From assembly GCF_020379485.1 (NCBI RefSeq), contig NC_063437.1, positions 15,153,726 through 15,217,725 of the forward strand: a stretch of 64,000 nucleotides of DNA, in the 5' to 3' direction. A program made the position numbers and the translations under genes. Each line of letters begins with the position of its first letter. Position 1 is the stretch's first letter. The notes below the pieces were generated by a model. It worked only from the letters and a program-made list of their open reading frames with translations, had not been told where the DNA came from and searched no databases. This DNA is from Brassica napus (lineage: Eukaryota; Streptophyta; Magnoliopsida; Brassicales; Brassicaceae). Positions 24,416 to 36,425 of this stretch are shown one piece after another.

Positions 24416-27400
24416 ATGGAGATTGAACCAAAGTTCAAGAGAATATGTGTGTTTTGTGGAAGTAGTGCTGGTAATAAAACCAGTTACAGAGATGCTGCTA
24501 TCGAACTCGGAGCCGAACTGGTAAAAGTTCTTTTTCTTTTTCTCGTTCTCTTTCTTTTTTCTTATCTTTAGAAACTTGTTCTTGATTATATTTTTTCTTA
24601 GAACATCGTTTTGTATATACTTTGAAACAGTAGATTGGACTGTTTATATTTTTTGTCACACAGTTTGTGAGCAACCCAAAAAAAGTATCTGGTTTTCGTC
24701 TTCCCGTTTGGAAACAGTTGAAAATTACAGTAAAACCATTGGAGTTCCAAGTTCTGGGGAAGACTCATGTCTAAATAAATCAGAACTACACAATTCTGCT
24801 TTGTTTTGGAAATATTTTTATTATTTTCGCATTATTTGAAAAGTATTTCAGTTTTTCTTTTCATGCATCCCTTTTAGTTACCTCTTTACTGTTAAATTAG
24901 CATTGATCAAAAGAAACTAAAAACAAAATTGTACAGACACAGTTTCTTAACCTCCATTCACTCAAAACATCTTATAAACGTAACAGAGAAAGTATATATT
25001 AGCAATAGCAGAGAGCAGTTGTATTTTAAAATAATTTAATCTTTTTCTGTTGACCAAATAAAAGTTGGGTTCACAACTTGCTCGGGAATGGATTTACTCA
25101 ACTGACTTGTCCTTACTAAAGCAGTTTAGCCATATAGACTTAGTGGAGTCAACTATTCATGTCTATAATTGTCCATTATCTTCCTTATATAATATTGTTT
25201 TTTGAAAAATTATTATCTTCAGTTTGTACTTACTTTGGTCACTGGTAGAAATATAGTTGCAAAGGTTTTTAAAGGGATGAAAATTCGAAAGTATTTTTGT
25301 TGAATTATGATGGGAAAGCATACCTCTTTGTGTTTTACAATCTTTTTCCTGTTTTACAATCTTTTTTCATGTACTTCCGTAAGTACTTTTACCAGAAAAT
25401 GTGATTATGGAGTTTCAACCCTTATAGTTTCTCTACTATCTTTATCCACGTACCTGTATGGTTTTCTCTCTCTTTTGTCGACAATTGTATTTACTTATTA
25501 ACTATGACAACGACTACTAAATAAAAACTAAAAACTTACAATGTTTCTTGTCGAAATGTTTTTTTTTCCTAGGTATCCAGAAATATCGATCTTGTCTATG
25601 GCGGAGGGAGCATAGGTTTAATGGGTTTGATTTCTCAAGCTGTTTACAATGGAGGTCGCCATGTCATCGGGTTAGACTTTTTACATTTTTTTTGTTGTCA
25701 ACATGCTTTTTACATTTTAATTTTTTTCTACGATGTAATAGAAAATTGCTAGATTCAGCGAGTGCTAAGCTATATCAAAATAAAATTTGCAAACAATACA
25801 ATTGAAGAATAAAACTCTAGGATTTACCTAAACATTTAAAATTTAACAGAAAATTAAGGTTAGAGATAGTAAATATTCTCGTGTTTGGTGTATCCATTAT
25901 ATAGTTAAAGTCTTAAACGTAAAATAGAAAGTATTTCAAAACAAAGAAAAATACTTAACTCTTCCAGGTAAGTGGCACTGGTGTTTGTTGTAAGATTCCC
26001 ATGGAATTCATAAATATATGAAAAATACAATTTTTATTTATATACAATTAGAATTTTTATAAATATTTGTTTTGCTTATGGTTATAAAACATAGTAGTTG
26101 TTAGCAAGAAATTTTGAGCTTTTTTAACACCAACTCTTTACAAATGATATAAAATTACACATTTAGTAAACCAAAGAAAACAATTCAAAACCAAAAAAGA
26201 AAAAGAAATATGAAGTCCATTGAATTTTTTTTTAAGTCCATTAAACTTTAAAAGAAACAATTAACAAAATGGAAAATTTTGGCATACGTGGATAATTCGT
26301 GACGTTTACTTTTTGTTAACTAACTTTTTTTGTCTTGTTACTGTCTCAGGGTTATCCCCAAGACACTAATGCCAAAAGAGGTATGTCCGAATATAACTCC
26401 AGAATAATAATAATAATGTATTTTTACCACTTCCATAAAAAAAAAATAATAATTCGAACAATATTGGTGGTAGATAATTTAATAAGAACATCAACCTCAA
26501 AAATGTTATCTTTAAATCGTATCACAGATTTGTCTTATATTAAAGAGGGTTTCAATTCTGACAAAAGAGCCCCAGTTTATTGGACGACGACATTTCTTGG
26601 TTTCTTTATCTTTTTTTTTTGTTATGCAAAGTTTTTAAAAATAAAAAATAGAGCTGCCTCATGTTTGAAATGTCTAATTTAGTTAGTTAAAACAATTTAA
26701 ATAGTCTACAATCATGTTGCCCGAAAAATATGATTAGGAAAAAGGATTTAAAGTGACAAATTTAAGCGAAACACCGAGAGACTGAATCATCATTACATAT
26801 AATATACTTTGTCACAAAATAATGGGGCTAAAATATGATTGCTTAAAGAAAAAAAATTGGATTTGTTAATTAATGTCGAATCATTAATTAGATTCACAAA
26901 TTATATTATGCTCCACATTTTTTTTTGCTGGAGAAAGAACACCATACAGCAAGTGGTGAGAGTGTGTAAGACTTTTGTCATGCTGTTTTGGAATATATAT
27001 AGAAGACACACAAGTGGTGAGTGAGTGGTAATAATAATAATAATTTGTAAATTGTAAATGTAAATAAAGATAACAGGAGAGACAGTGGGAGAAGTGAAGG
27101 CAGTAGCAGACATGCACCAAAGGAAAGCTGAGATGGCTAAGCACTCTGATGCCTTTATCGCTTTACCTGGTTGGTTCCTTTATTTTTCTTATCCACATTT
27201 TTAATTATTTAGCGTGGCTCTGATTAGCAATATAATAGCAAGATTTATATAACTTGTGATTAGTAAACGAAAACTAATGCTTGATATTCTACATGCGTAG
27301 GTGGGTATGGGACACTTGAAGAGCTTCTTGAAGTAATCACTTGGGCACAGCTTGGAATCCATGATAAACCAGTAATCATTTTGCATCCATTTCCATTTAC

Positions 27401-27444
27401 ATTATATATAAATAATTAAAAATAATTAATTTTAACGAATGATT

Positions 27445-27479
<35 letters not shown>

Positions 27480-27803
27480 TGTGAAGGTGGGATTACTGAA
27501 TGTGGAAGGATACTACAATTCATTGTTATCATTCATAGATAACGCAGTTGAAGAAGGTTTCATTTCACCAACTGCTCGTCATATCATTGTCTCTGCTCCT
27601 TCTGCGAAAGACCTTGTCAAGAAACTTGAGGTTATATATTTTTTTCTTCAGTTTACTATATTTTTTCAATTAGAAACTTTTTTAAAATTCCTTTTGGTTT
27701 AAAAATTTAGGAATATGTACCAAGGCACGAGAAGGTAGCCTCAAAGAAAAGCTGGGAGATGGAACAAATTGGGCTGAGTCCCACTTGTGAAATCTCAAGA
27801 TGA
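24416..27803 (+). CDS. LOG1: LOG1-like cytokinin riboside 5'-monophosphate phosphoribohydrolase
   Basis: Seven exons join in frame: 24416-24520, 25573-25670, 26350-26380, 27070-27169, 27301-27371, 27487-27630 and 27711-27803. They give 213 aa, the usual LONELY GUY length, with GT..AG at every intron. LOG enzymes release active cytokinin bases from their riboside monophosphates in one step, in the cytosol and nucleus. Visible landmarks are [13 protein letters not shown] near the N-terminus, [18 protein letters not shown], and the family signature [20 protein letters not shown] with its catalytic arginine/glutamate region ([15 protein letters not shown] just before). The C-terminus ends SPTCEISR. 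The match to Arabidopsis LOG1 as I remember it is near full length, and the next genes (DUF707, UXT1) agree with the At2g28305 neighbourhood. Intron 1 is long (about 1 kb). Introns 2 and 5 carry two micro-insertions and a TA run respectively. The gene looks functional. Confidence 0.95.
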
Positions 27804-28229
27804 AAATGATAAAAGCCCAATTGTATGTTTTTTCTAAATTGGGGTTCCTTGTTGCAAAACACAAATTGACTTTATTTGTGTAGTTGATTCTGTTGTTTAA
27901 TGTATTTTAGGATTTCATTTCGGAAAAGAATTAAAAAAAAAAATGTATGTTTTGGTTTGTAATTTCTGATATGCTCCTACATACAACTCAATCTTCGAGG
28001 TTTATTTTTGTTGTTGATGCTTAAACCGTACTTTCCTCTTTGGAGTTCTTTTTATGCAATTATATAGTCAATTAAAATCTAATAGATATAAACCTTCGCT
28101 AAGAAACATTTGATATATGACAATTTGGATGGAAAATCCCATAGTCACGAATCCTGAATGAATGTATGGGATTTTCTTTAAATAGAAACCTAGTCTATGA
28201 TCACAAAATAAAGGGGTGTAGGTAAAACA
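27804..28229. other. LOG1 3' UTR and spacer
   Basis: AT-rich downstream sequence with T-rich stretches suited to 3'-end formation. No gene. Confidence 0.35.
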
Positions 28230-28624
28230 CTTTGGTTTTCCAGAACACTCTGGATCTTTTTTCTTCCATTATTGACAAGATTAATCTTAAAGCGGTGAGC
28301 TGGTCAACGACGTTCCTCTCTACAGCTGGCAAAGTGGCCATGCTCAAGACTGTTTTTTCAGCTTATCCTTCCTTCACAATGATTTGCTTTCAATTACCAG
28401 TGGGGCTTTGTAAAAGAATCCAGTCAGCTCTGATACGTTTTTGGTGGGATTGAAATACAGAAAAAAATGTGTTGGTTATCGTGAGAAAAACTTACTAAAC
28501 AAAAAGAATAGAAGGCCGTGGCTTCAAAGATATCAAGACTTTCAACAACGAATTCCTTGGAAAAAATCGATCTCCAAACCGATGATCTTCTACGGAGTTT
28601 TATCGGATATCAAATATCTATCAT
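28230..28624 (+). pseudogene. LINE reverse-transcriptase fragment
   Basis: The plus strand encodes KINLKAVSWSTTFLSTAGKV, AMLKTVFSAYPSFTMICFQL and PVGLCKRIQSALIRFWWD. This is the well-known stretch after the reverse-transcriptase domain of plant LINEs (LSxAGKxxLLKxVxxAxPxYxM..PxxxCxxIxxxxxxFWW). After a stop and a frame change, GRGFKDIKTFNNEFLGK matches the next conserved block (GLGFRDL..FNxALLAK). The copy is therefore broken by at least one nonsense or frameshift change and truncated at both ends. It stops exactly where a hAT terminus begins at about 28625. Confidence 0.8.
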
Positions 28625-30600
28625 CAAGGCCGGCTCAAACGTTTTACAGGCCCTGGAGTAAAACTAAAAAAGTGACCCTTAACATGTGAAACTGTAATGT
28701 TGATATTATAGCTACTAAATAATATAAAATATTTTTTGTTTGAAAATGTAAACATAACCACAAAATTAAAACAATCTTGATTCTTTTTATAGCTTTTCTT
28801 GAGAATGAGATGATTTGCTTTCACAAAAACCTTCACAATATTACATGTTCTCCCGGATCTGAAAAAGAAAGAAAAAAACCAGCAGTCATCCTAAAAAGAA
28901 ATGCAATCATAAAAAACAATTTTTTCAAACTTTACTCGATGCAAAGTAATGTTTCAAAATCAATGCTTTTTAGGATATTCTTTTCAATGCATAAAATAGC
29001 TAAACCATTCAATCTTTCTTGAGACATTGAAGATCTTAAAAAAAATTTCAACAACTTTAGTTTTGAAAAACTCCTCTCAGCTGAGGCTACAGTCACAGGT
29101 GTAGTCAAAAGAATTCTATAAGCAATTGAAACATTCTGATAACAACCCACACTTTCAAAAAACTCAAGAACTTTACTAGGTTCTATAGATACATCGGGTA
29201 AAGTCGTTTGCAGCATTCTCAATTCAGATTAAAGATCATTCAAATCAACATCAGAAGAATCACCATCAGAAAAGTATTGTAAAAGTTGGTGCAATGAGTT
29301 CGAAGCTCACTTTCGTCTAATACTTTTAATTTCAAAAAATCAAATAAAAACCCAAAAACACTTTTAAAATTCATCATTTGATCAAACATGTTCTTCACTG
29401 AAGTTAATGCCATGTCCACAACAACTAAAAAGTAATCAAATATAAAAGCATCTTCACCTGATTGTACATGTTCACCTGAATCAGTTTCATCAAACTGTTT
29501 TATTCTAAAGACACGATGTTTATTTGGAAAAACAGGATCAACATCCATCTCATGAGCAATATTTTTAGCTACATTCAAACTAGAATTGAACCCTTCATCT
29601 CTATACTTCTCAAAAAACAGAATTACACCTTGGAGTTGTTTTAAAGCATTGTCAATGCACATAGATTTGGACTGTAAGTTCTTACTAACCGAGTTAATAT
29701 CAAACAAAATTTCATACCAAATGATTATGCCAAGTAAAAATTCAAAATTATCAAATGCCATAATTAAACTTTCAGCATCACTTTTTGTCGTAGCATCATC
29801 ACATGATTCATACAATTCTATTAAAGCTGACCTTACTTGCAAAGTTTGAAATCTGATAGCTTTCACGCTATTAATTTGGCTTTCCCAGCAAGTATTGGAT
29901 AACGATTTCAATGTAAAAAGAGAAACATGGTCAAGCAAAATATTCCATCTCTTTCTAGAACCAGAAAACATGGTATATATGTGTTGCACAACTCCAAAGA
30001 AAGAAATAGATTTCAAACATGAATGAGCCATATCATTACCCAAAAGATTAAGACAATGACAAGCACATGGCATATACAAAGCTTTTGAATCTATGTCAAG
30101 CAATCATCTTTGAACACCTTGATGTTTTCCCTTCATGTTAGAACCATTGTCGTAACTTTGACCCCTCACATTATCAACATCAAGAGTAAGAGACTTTAGA
30201 ACATCTAATAATTTTTCAAAGAGCCCTAGACCAGATGTGTCATCTACCTTTAGAAACTCCAAAAAAAATACTCTTCTACTTTGACTTTTTTTATCAGACA
30301 TGTTCACACATCGTATTATAAGAGTCATTTGTTCTTAGTGACTCACATCTGGTGTACAATCAAGAATCACTAAAAAGTATTTTGCCTCTTTGATTTGAAA
30401 CAATGGAATGCTGAACATTATGAACCAAAAGCGAAATAAACTCATTACCAAGATAATGATGATGAATTTCATGATTTTGAATGTGCATAATATGATCTTG
30501 GATTATCAAATCAAATTCTGCTACCATTTCAATAGCTCCTAAAAATTACCATTGCTATCTTGGTAATGTTTCTCATTTTTTCCTCTAAAAGCTAAGCACC
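28625..30600 (-). pseudogene. Decayed hAT (ZMYM1/Tip100-like) transposase
   Basis: Minus-strand pieces line up in order. About 30560-30330 is IQDHIMHIQNHEIHHHYLGN. 30328-30104 is [16 protein letters not shown] through [18 protein letters not shown]. 30103-29240 is YMPCACHCLNLLGNDMAHSC and SNTCWESQINSVKAIRF. 29222-28932 is the hAT C-terminal dimerisation domain with LLTTPVTVASAERSFSKLKL. These are the DUF4371/RNase H-like and dimerisation parts of plant hAT transposases annotated as zinc finger MYM-type 1-like. The N-terminal zinc finger is missing, and stops or frame changes separate the blocks, so it is not functional. The left border at 28625 has CAAGGCCGGCTC, a hAT-like terminus. No right terminus was found. 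Confidence 0.85.
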
Positions 30601-31439
30601 GTTTAGAAAGAAATTTTACAATAAAAAAGTTACAATTGCTATCTTGTTTATTCGCAATCATTTTAGAGTAAATAAATAAAAAAAAAAAATCTTATCTATC
30701 GTATATGATATATAATTAAATTTAAATGATGTTAACATATATATATATATATATAGTACACTTTTAATATGGATATTTATTAAATGAAATTTCTACTCAT
30801 ATGATTTTATGATTATTTGCATATTTTTGTAACAAAAGTTTACACAAACGATTTTTTTTTTAATGTGGGATAATTTCAATAATTTATAATCATTTAAAAA
30901 ACAATGAAGATTTCAAAATTAAAATATTAACTTTTCAGTATACGGTCAATGCGAATATCAAAATATAAGTATACATTTTCATACGATGTATAGTTTTATT
31001 TAAACAATATGAAATATATAGATATATATATATATATATATATATTAACATAAAAACCTATTAAAATAAAATTATTTCTTCATATGGTCTTATAATCATT
31101 GTATATTAATATAGAAAAAAAATTAAACCTTGATCATAAATGTTTATGTGAGATCTTTAACAATTTTAGTAATTTATACTCGTTTTTTTAAATTCAAAAT
31201 ACAACATATACAAAACAAAATCTATATTTTTATTATATGATTAATGTAATTATGTAATTTATTTTAATAATAACAAAATAAACAAAAATGATAACGAAAT
31301 AATGTAATTTATTGTTTAAAATCATTAATTGCTATATATATTTTAGAAGACATACACAAGTACCATATATGATGTGATTTTTTAATTTTTACAAAATTTA
31401 GGTTATAACTTTTTAAAATATCTTCAATTAATATATAGG
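30601..31439. other. AT-rich spacer
   Basis: No gene. TA runs lie at about 30738-30755 and 31022-31045. It may contain the lost right end of the hAT element. Confidence 0.3.
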
Positions 31440-32270
31440 AGATTAATATTTCATCCGCAAAAGGGACAAATCGGAGCAATACATAGATCCTGACGACAAA
31501 GTAAACGGCAGGCTAGGTTACAAGGTGAAAAGCTAAAATCTAAACACAAAACATCATGCTAATCAAGAGAGATTCGAGGCTAGGGAAAGAAGGCAAAATG
31601 GAGTCTGCTCCCTACTCCGGTGACTCTCACTCCGAAGTCCGGGACATCACCTGGCGGGTATCCATCACCAAACACCTTCGTTCAAGCATCCCTGAGGAGC
31701 CCCGCGGCCTAAGCACGCCAGATCCAAGGAGAAGACCCGACTCTTGAAACCCTAACGCCGCCGCTTTTGCAAATCCGCCACCACACAAGTCTGAGATGCT
31801 GCTACTCCTCCATTCTCCCAGCGGTGAAGAAAATGCTCCAGGCCAACGAGAAACGAGCTAAAGTGAACCGCCATTTCTCTAGAAAGCTCCGCCGACACAA
31901 AACCGTTCTCACCAACGGCGGCAATCCTACCCCCGATGACTGACAAGCGGCTACTGGCAGCCCCTCAGTCGTAGAGATCAAACCGCACAGATGACCTACC
32001 CATTTCGCCGGTCAAAACAGAGAAGAACCTTCATCGAACCACAGATCTTAACTGCTCCGTCTTGTAGCTCAGATTCCGAGTGGGTATGGAGGTCGTTAAA
32101 GCTCCAGCGTCGCCGCCGTCACCGTAGCAACTCCAACCCTTAAGCAAAAGAAAGATGTCTTTTTTGAGAGAGAATAAACAAGGCACGTGTGTACACTTGC
32201 CTCTCAAAGGCTCGCACCAGCTTAGCATCATTATACAACTAAGAACTAAACTCAATCATGGATTGTATTG
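31440..32270. other. GC-rich repeat-like island without intact ORF
   Basis: A sharply bounded block with much higher GC content than its flanks. CCGCCGTCACCGT- and CGCCGGTCAAAAC-type strings stand out. Frames are short: 63 aa plus at 31556, 64 aa minus at 31752-31946, and 74 aa minus at 32031-32255. They share no recognised motif. On the minus strand it reads like a transcript-derived leader (GGCGGCGACGCTGGAG, GGGTTTCAAGAGTCGGG) ending in an AT-rich tail. A retroelement leader or processed pseudogene is possible. It resembles 8300-9150 in style only. Confidence 0.3.
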
Positions 32271-32287
32271 TTGATTATCTACTGATA

Positions 32288-32426
32288 CTCCTTCTGTTCT
32301 GAAATGTAAGATGTTTAGAATAATTTTTATGTTTCAAATTTTAATAATATTTTCTAGGTAAAAATAATAATTTTCTTAATAAATGTATACTACTCAAATA
32401 ATCTTACATTTCGGAACAAAGGAAAG
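32288..32426. mobile_element. Stowaway-like MITE, 139 bp
   Basis: The element starts CTCCTTCTGTTCTGAAATGT and ends ACATTTCGGAACAAAGGAAAG, imperfect inverted Stowaway termini. TA flanks it on both sides (32286-32287 and 32427-32428). The ends are more diverged than in the copy at 6337-6574, so this is probably an older insertion. Confidence 0.75.
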
Positions 32427-32812
32427 TATATGTTAGCACTTTCAAAGTTAACCATTCGAGATTTGTTACAATAGTTTTTAACAAATAGTAATTCAATAAA
32501 TACTACTCAATCTCCTTGAGATATTTGCTAAATCAAAACAATCCAGTCCTCAATTCGGTGAAATTGAGTCTTCTAAAAAAGAACACATAACATTGATTAT
32601 GTTTGACTAACAATCCTCTGATAAAGTCGTCTAAAGTACCCGATATTAATTTAGTTTGACTTATAATCAAGACGTCTGAAAACACCTGACATTACTTAGT
32701 TTGACTAAGTAATTAAGTTCACTAACAATGAAACAAAAATACACTAATGTGCACGCATTAGTGTATTAACAAAATTAAGCATAGAGTTTGGGCCTTTGAG
32801 AATAGGCCTCTC

Positions 32813-32813
<1 letters not shown>
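32427..32813. other. Promoter-side spacer of the DUF707 gene
   Basis: AT-rich, with no gene. It contains a short repeated string CTTAGTTTGACT/TTTGACTAA around 32600-32720. Confidence 0.3.
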
Positions 32814-32895
<82 letters not shown>

Positions 32896-32896
32896 T
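32814..32896 (+). repeat. (CT)n(CA)n microsatellite in the 5' leader region of the DUF707 gene
   Basis: About 33 uninterrupted CT units run directly into about 8 CA units, some 200 bp upstream of the start codon. CT/GA tracts in plant leaders can bind BPC-type GAGA factors. Whether this one matters is unknown. A length polymorphism is likely. Confidence 0.9.
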
Positions 32897-33089
32897 GTCA
32901 CTCTTTTCTCTCTAGCAGATCACACAAATCTCCTCTGAGATCTAAAACCTCCAAGTAAATTCCATTTCTTGAATTCTTCTCCACTAAAACACTAAAAAAA
33001 CTATTACTTTCTTGGGTTTTATTATTTAAAGACGAACCCTTACCTCAAGATTTCAAGATTTGATTTTGAAGACAAATTGCAAAACCCAA

Positions 33090-35416
33090 ATGGGAACAAT
33101 GCACAGAAGGTATGTATGTTTCTTTCTAAGCTTCTCTGATTGTAAAACACAAAGGAGTTAGTATGAAAGATTTACTCTAAGTGGTTGGAGCTCTTTGCAG
33201 TGGTTTAGCTCCTCGAAGAACAAATGAAAACGCAAAAGCTGTCATCACAACAATCCTAGGAATCGTGTTTGGCACTTTTATTGGCATTACATTGCCCTCA
33301 CTTTCTTTAAAGGTAACATCTTTGTGCTTCTTCTTCTTTTCATTTTGTCATGTTTTTTATTTTTTTGTTTTGTATATTCTTGCAGATTAACTTTCCCTCG
33401 GCACTTATATCATCCCTTGATGTAGCCTTATCAGATGGGCACTTGTTATCTACTCACAAATCCCCTCAAGATTTTGGCTCAAGAAAATTTCCTGAGGTAT
33501 GAATGACATCATGGCTTGTAGTTTTAAGGCCATTTCAACCTGGAATGTATCAAATTCATTTGCCCTATGGATATGAATCATATGATTGATTCATTGATAG
33601 AATTGTGAAACATATATATACAAGGAGTAGTTTATATATATGAGAGATCTGCAATATATTAAGCATTGTTAATTCTGGAAGTGTCTGAAATCTCTGTGTA
33701 TCCGTGAAAATGTTAGCATTCATTTGCTTTGGGCCGGTTTAGAAAATCGGGTTTTGAGGCTACTATAAATACGGATTTAAAAGATTGTAGTGTATTCACT
33801 CCGTAATCAATATACAAAATTCTAAACAGGTATTTGACTCAATTCGTTTTCGCTATTAAGTTTCTTTGCTTTCTTCAACAAGTTAGTTTGTGTTCGTTGG
33901 TAACAAGGATGGAGTGTCTTAGACTAGCGTCTCATTGAGGATACAGTGTTATCTTTTGTGTGTGTGTGATTGCAGATATATGTTCCAACCAATCCACGTG
34001 GTGCAGAACTGCTACCTCCAGGGATTGTTGTGGCAAAAACTGATCTTTACTTGCGTAGATTATGGGGAGAACCTAATGAAGTATGTGCACTTTCTACATT
34101 TATATACATGATGAGTGGAGTTATTTGATAGTGAAACAATATCTTTTGGCAGGATTTGAAGAAGAAGCCAAAGTATCTTGTGACATTTACAGTTGGGTTT
34201 GATCAGAGGAACCATATTAATACAGTTGTTAAGAAGGTTACTGCAATCTCCGCATGTTTTCAGTTAGTATGATGCTCTCTTTGGTAGATACACTGAAAAA
34301 TCTTGTCGTTTGCTTGTCAGTTTTCTGAAGATTTTCAGATTTTGCTTTTCCATTATGATGGCCGGACAACCGAGTGGGACCAGTTTGAGTGGTCCAAGAC
34401 CGCTATTCATATCAGTACAAGAAAGCAAACAAAATGGTGAGTCATCTAGTAGTTGAAAGATGAGTGGTTCATCTAATAGATTGTGTGTTTTATTCAGGTG
34501 GTACGCAAAGAGATTTTTGCATCCTGATGTTGTTTCTGCTTACGAGTACATATTCATATGGGATGAAGACCTTGGTGTGGAGCATTTCAATGCAGATAAG
34601 TACATTGAGTTAGTGAAGAAGCATGGTTTGGAGATTTCTCAACCAGGACTAGAGCCCAACAATGGACTTACATGGGAAATGACAAAGAGGAGAGGTGACA
34701 GAGAGGTCCACAAGTAAGAAGATCCTAAAACGATTCTTCTTTTGCCTTCTTTTTGTTCTTTTGGTTCTTGAGTCAAGAATGTGTGTTTGTTTATTAACAG
34801 AGATACTAAAGAAAAAGCAGGATGGTGTAGTGACCCACATTTACCTCCTTGTGCTGCGTAAATAAATCTCTTTCTCTTCTCTTACCATCTTTGTGTGCTT
34901 AGTTGTTGTCAGAACTCAGCTTTGTTCTTCCTTCCCACAGGTTTGTAGAAATAATGGCGCCTGTATTTTCCAGAGAAGCTTGGCGATGTGTGTGGCATAT
35001 GATTCAGGTTTGTGTTTTAGCTCAGATCTTTTGTCAGAGTATCTGTGATCTGTACATCATTGTTCAAACTGTTGCAGAACGATCTGGTTCATGGATGGGG
35101 TCTGGACTTTGCTCTTAGAAGATGCGTTGAAGTAAGTAGTTTGTGTCTCTATGTTTTCACTATAGCTATGGTTATTAGTATTATTGATGATGAAAATATC
35201 TTGCTGCAGCCTGCTCATGAGAAGATTGGAGTTGTAGATTCGCAGTGGATCATTCATAAAGTGATACCTTCGCTTGGGAGTCAAGGTAAGTCAGAGAATG
35301 GGAAAGCTCCTTGGCAAGGAGTGAGGGAGAGATGCAAAAAGGAGTGGACTATGTTTCAGAACCGATTAGCAGAAGCTGATAAGGAGTATCTTGGGAGGAT
35401 GGTGGTGAAAGAATAA
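33090..35416 (+). CDS. DUF707 family protein (At2g28310-like)
   Basis: Eleven exons join in frame: 33090-33109, 33201-33312, 33386-33496, 33976-34080, 34153-34236, 34321-34436, 34498-34713, 34801-34857, 34941-35007, 35078-35131 and 35210-35416. They give 382 aa. The first exon is only 20 bp (MGTMHR plus two bases). Residues about 20-43 form one hydrophobic segment (AVITTILGIVFGTFIGITLP), a likely signal anchor. A lumenal-type domain follows, with KTDLYLRRLWGEP, YLVTFTVGFDQRNHIN, ILLFHYDGRTTEWDQFEWS, and the acidic YEYIFIWDEDLGVEHFNADK, which looks like the DxD region of a glycosyltransferase-like fold. FVEIMAPVFSREAWRCVWHM and the C-terminal WQGVRERCKKEW follow. Plant DUF707 proteins have no firmly known reaction. 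Membrane anchor plus DxD hints at a Golgi enzyme (inference). All splice sites are canonical and the gene appears intact. Confidence 0.93.
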
Positions 35417-35952
35417 GAAAATAAATTTGTTTTCTTGTTTATAGGTTATTCTATTAAGAAAAAAACTCTTTTTGTATATCAAACATTATACCTTATACTA
35501 TATGTTATGATGTTAGGGCGTGTGAAACCCTTTTTATTTGTACTGTATGAGAGTTATAGTTTTGATATAGCTTTAATATTATGTTCTATTTATTTTCTTG
35601 ATTTTTGCATGTCTACGGCTTTGAAGTTAAGTGTTTTAGTACAATGATCTCTTGAGAAAGTAAGAAAATGGTATGAACCGAAGGTTGAAGGGCAAACAAA
35701 GTATTTAATCAGAATCTGCCTAAAATCCTAAGCATATATCTCCTTTTATAATAACCTCATCCAAGCGCAACCACCATGTATATCCTAAGAGTAGAACTTT
35801 AGTAAAAATTGAACCAAAATTAGATTTTATTGATAATCAAAGTGATGATCTCTTGAAAAAGTAAGGATTCGTTGAGATGTTCAGCTCGCTGTCTCGACGC
35901 TTTGACTGCCAAGATGGCACTGAAGTGGAAGATGTTGATTGTATGTTGGGAC
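35417..35952. other. DUF707 3' UTR and spacer
   Basis: Contains downstream UTR-like sequence. The 70-aa frame at 35435-35647 lies in T-rich 3' sequence and has no motif. Confidence 0.3.
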
Positions 35953-36417
35953 TAGGCTTGGGCATATTATCGGAAACCCAAAAAATAATATCGAAACCGG
36001 ATCAAAACTTACCAAAACCCGAATGGTTCCTATTTCTTTATACCCAAAAAATCGAAATCAAACCGGAACAGAACCGACAGATACCCAAATATTTGAAATA
36101 TAATAAAATATAAATTAATTTATATATATATTAATTTATAAATAAAATATATATATATCCTCGAATTACCTGAATATTTTTTGGGTGTTTTCGGATTTAA
36201 CTCGGGTATTCAGGGGTTTTCAATTTTTTGGCTTTAAAACAAAACCTGAACTGTTTCTAATTCAGTTCGACTTTGGATTTTATAGAAAAATAGAAACAAA
36301 CCCAAATCTGACACTACCAAAATCGATCAGACCTGAAACATGTCCGGTTCCTAAACAGCTCCTAAATATCCCAATCTGAATAGTTCAAACCGATCCAAAT
36401 CGAAAGCCCGGCACTAG
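35953..36417. mobile_element. hAT-like MITE with perfect 8-bp target duplication, 465 bp
   Basis: The element begins TAGGCTTGGGC and its inverted right end reads TAGTGCCGGGC. GTTGGGAC flanks it exactly on both sides (35945-35952 and 36418-36425), a perfect 8-bp duplication diagnostic of hAT insertion. The arms consist of repeated CCGAAACC/AAACCGGA/AACCCGAA-like units, which are reverse-complemented in the right arm. The centre is TA-rich. Apparent reading frames of 64 and 78 aa are these repeats. Confidence 0.85.
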
Positions 36418-36425
36418 TTGGGACG

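Noticed and set aside
33181..33200. Exon 2 of the DUF707 gene starting at 33182
   Set aside because: It breaks the frame with exon 1. The acceptor CTTTGCAG ending at 33200 keeps the frame and has a better pyrimidine tract.
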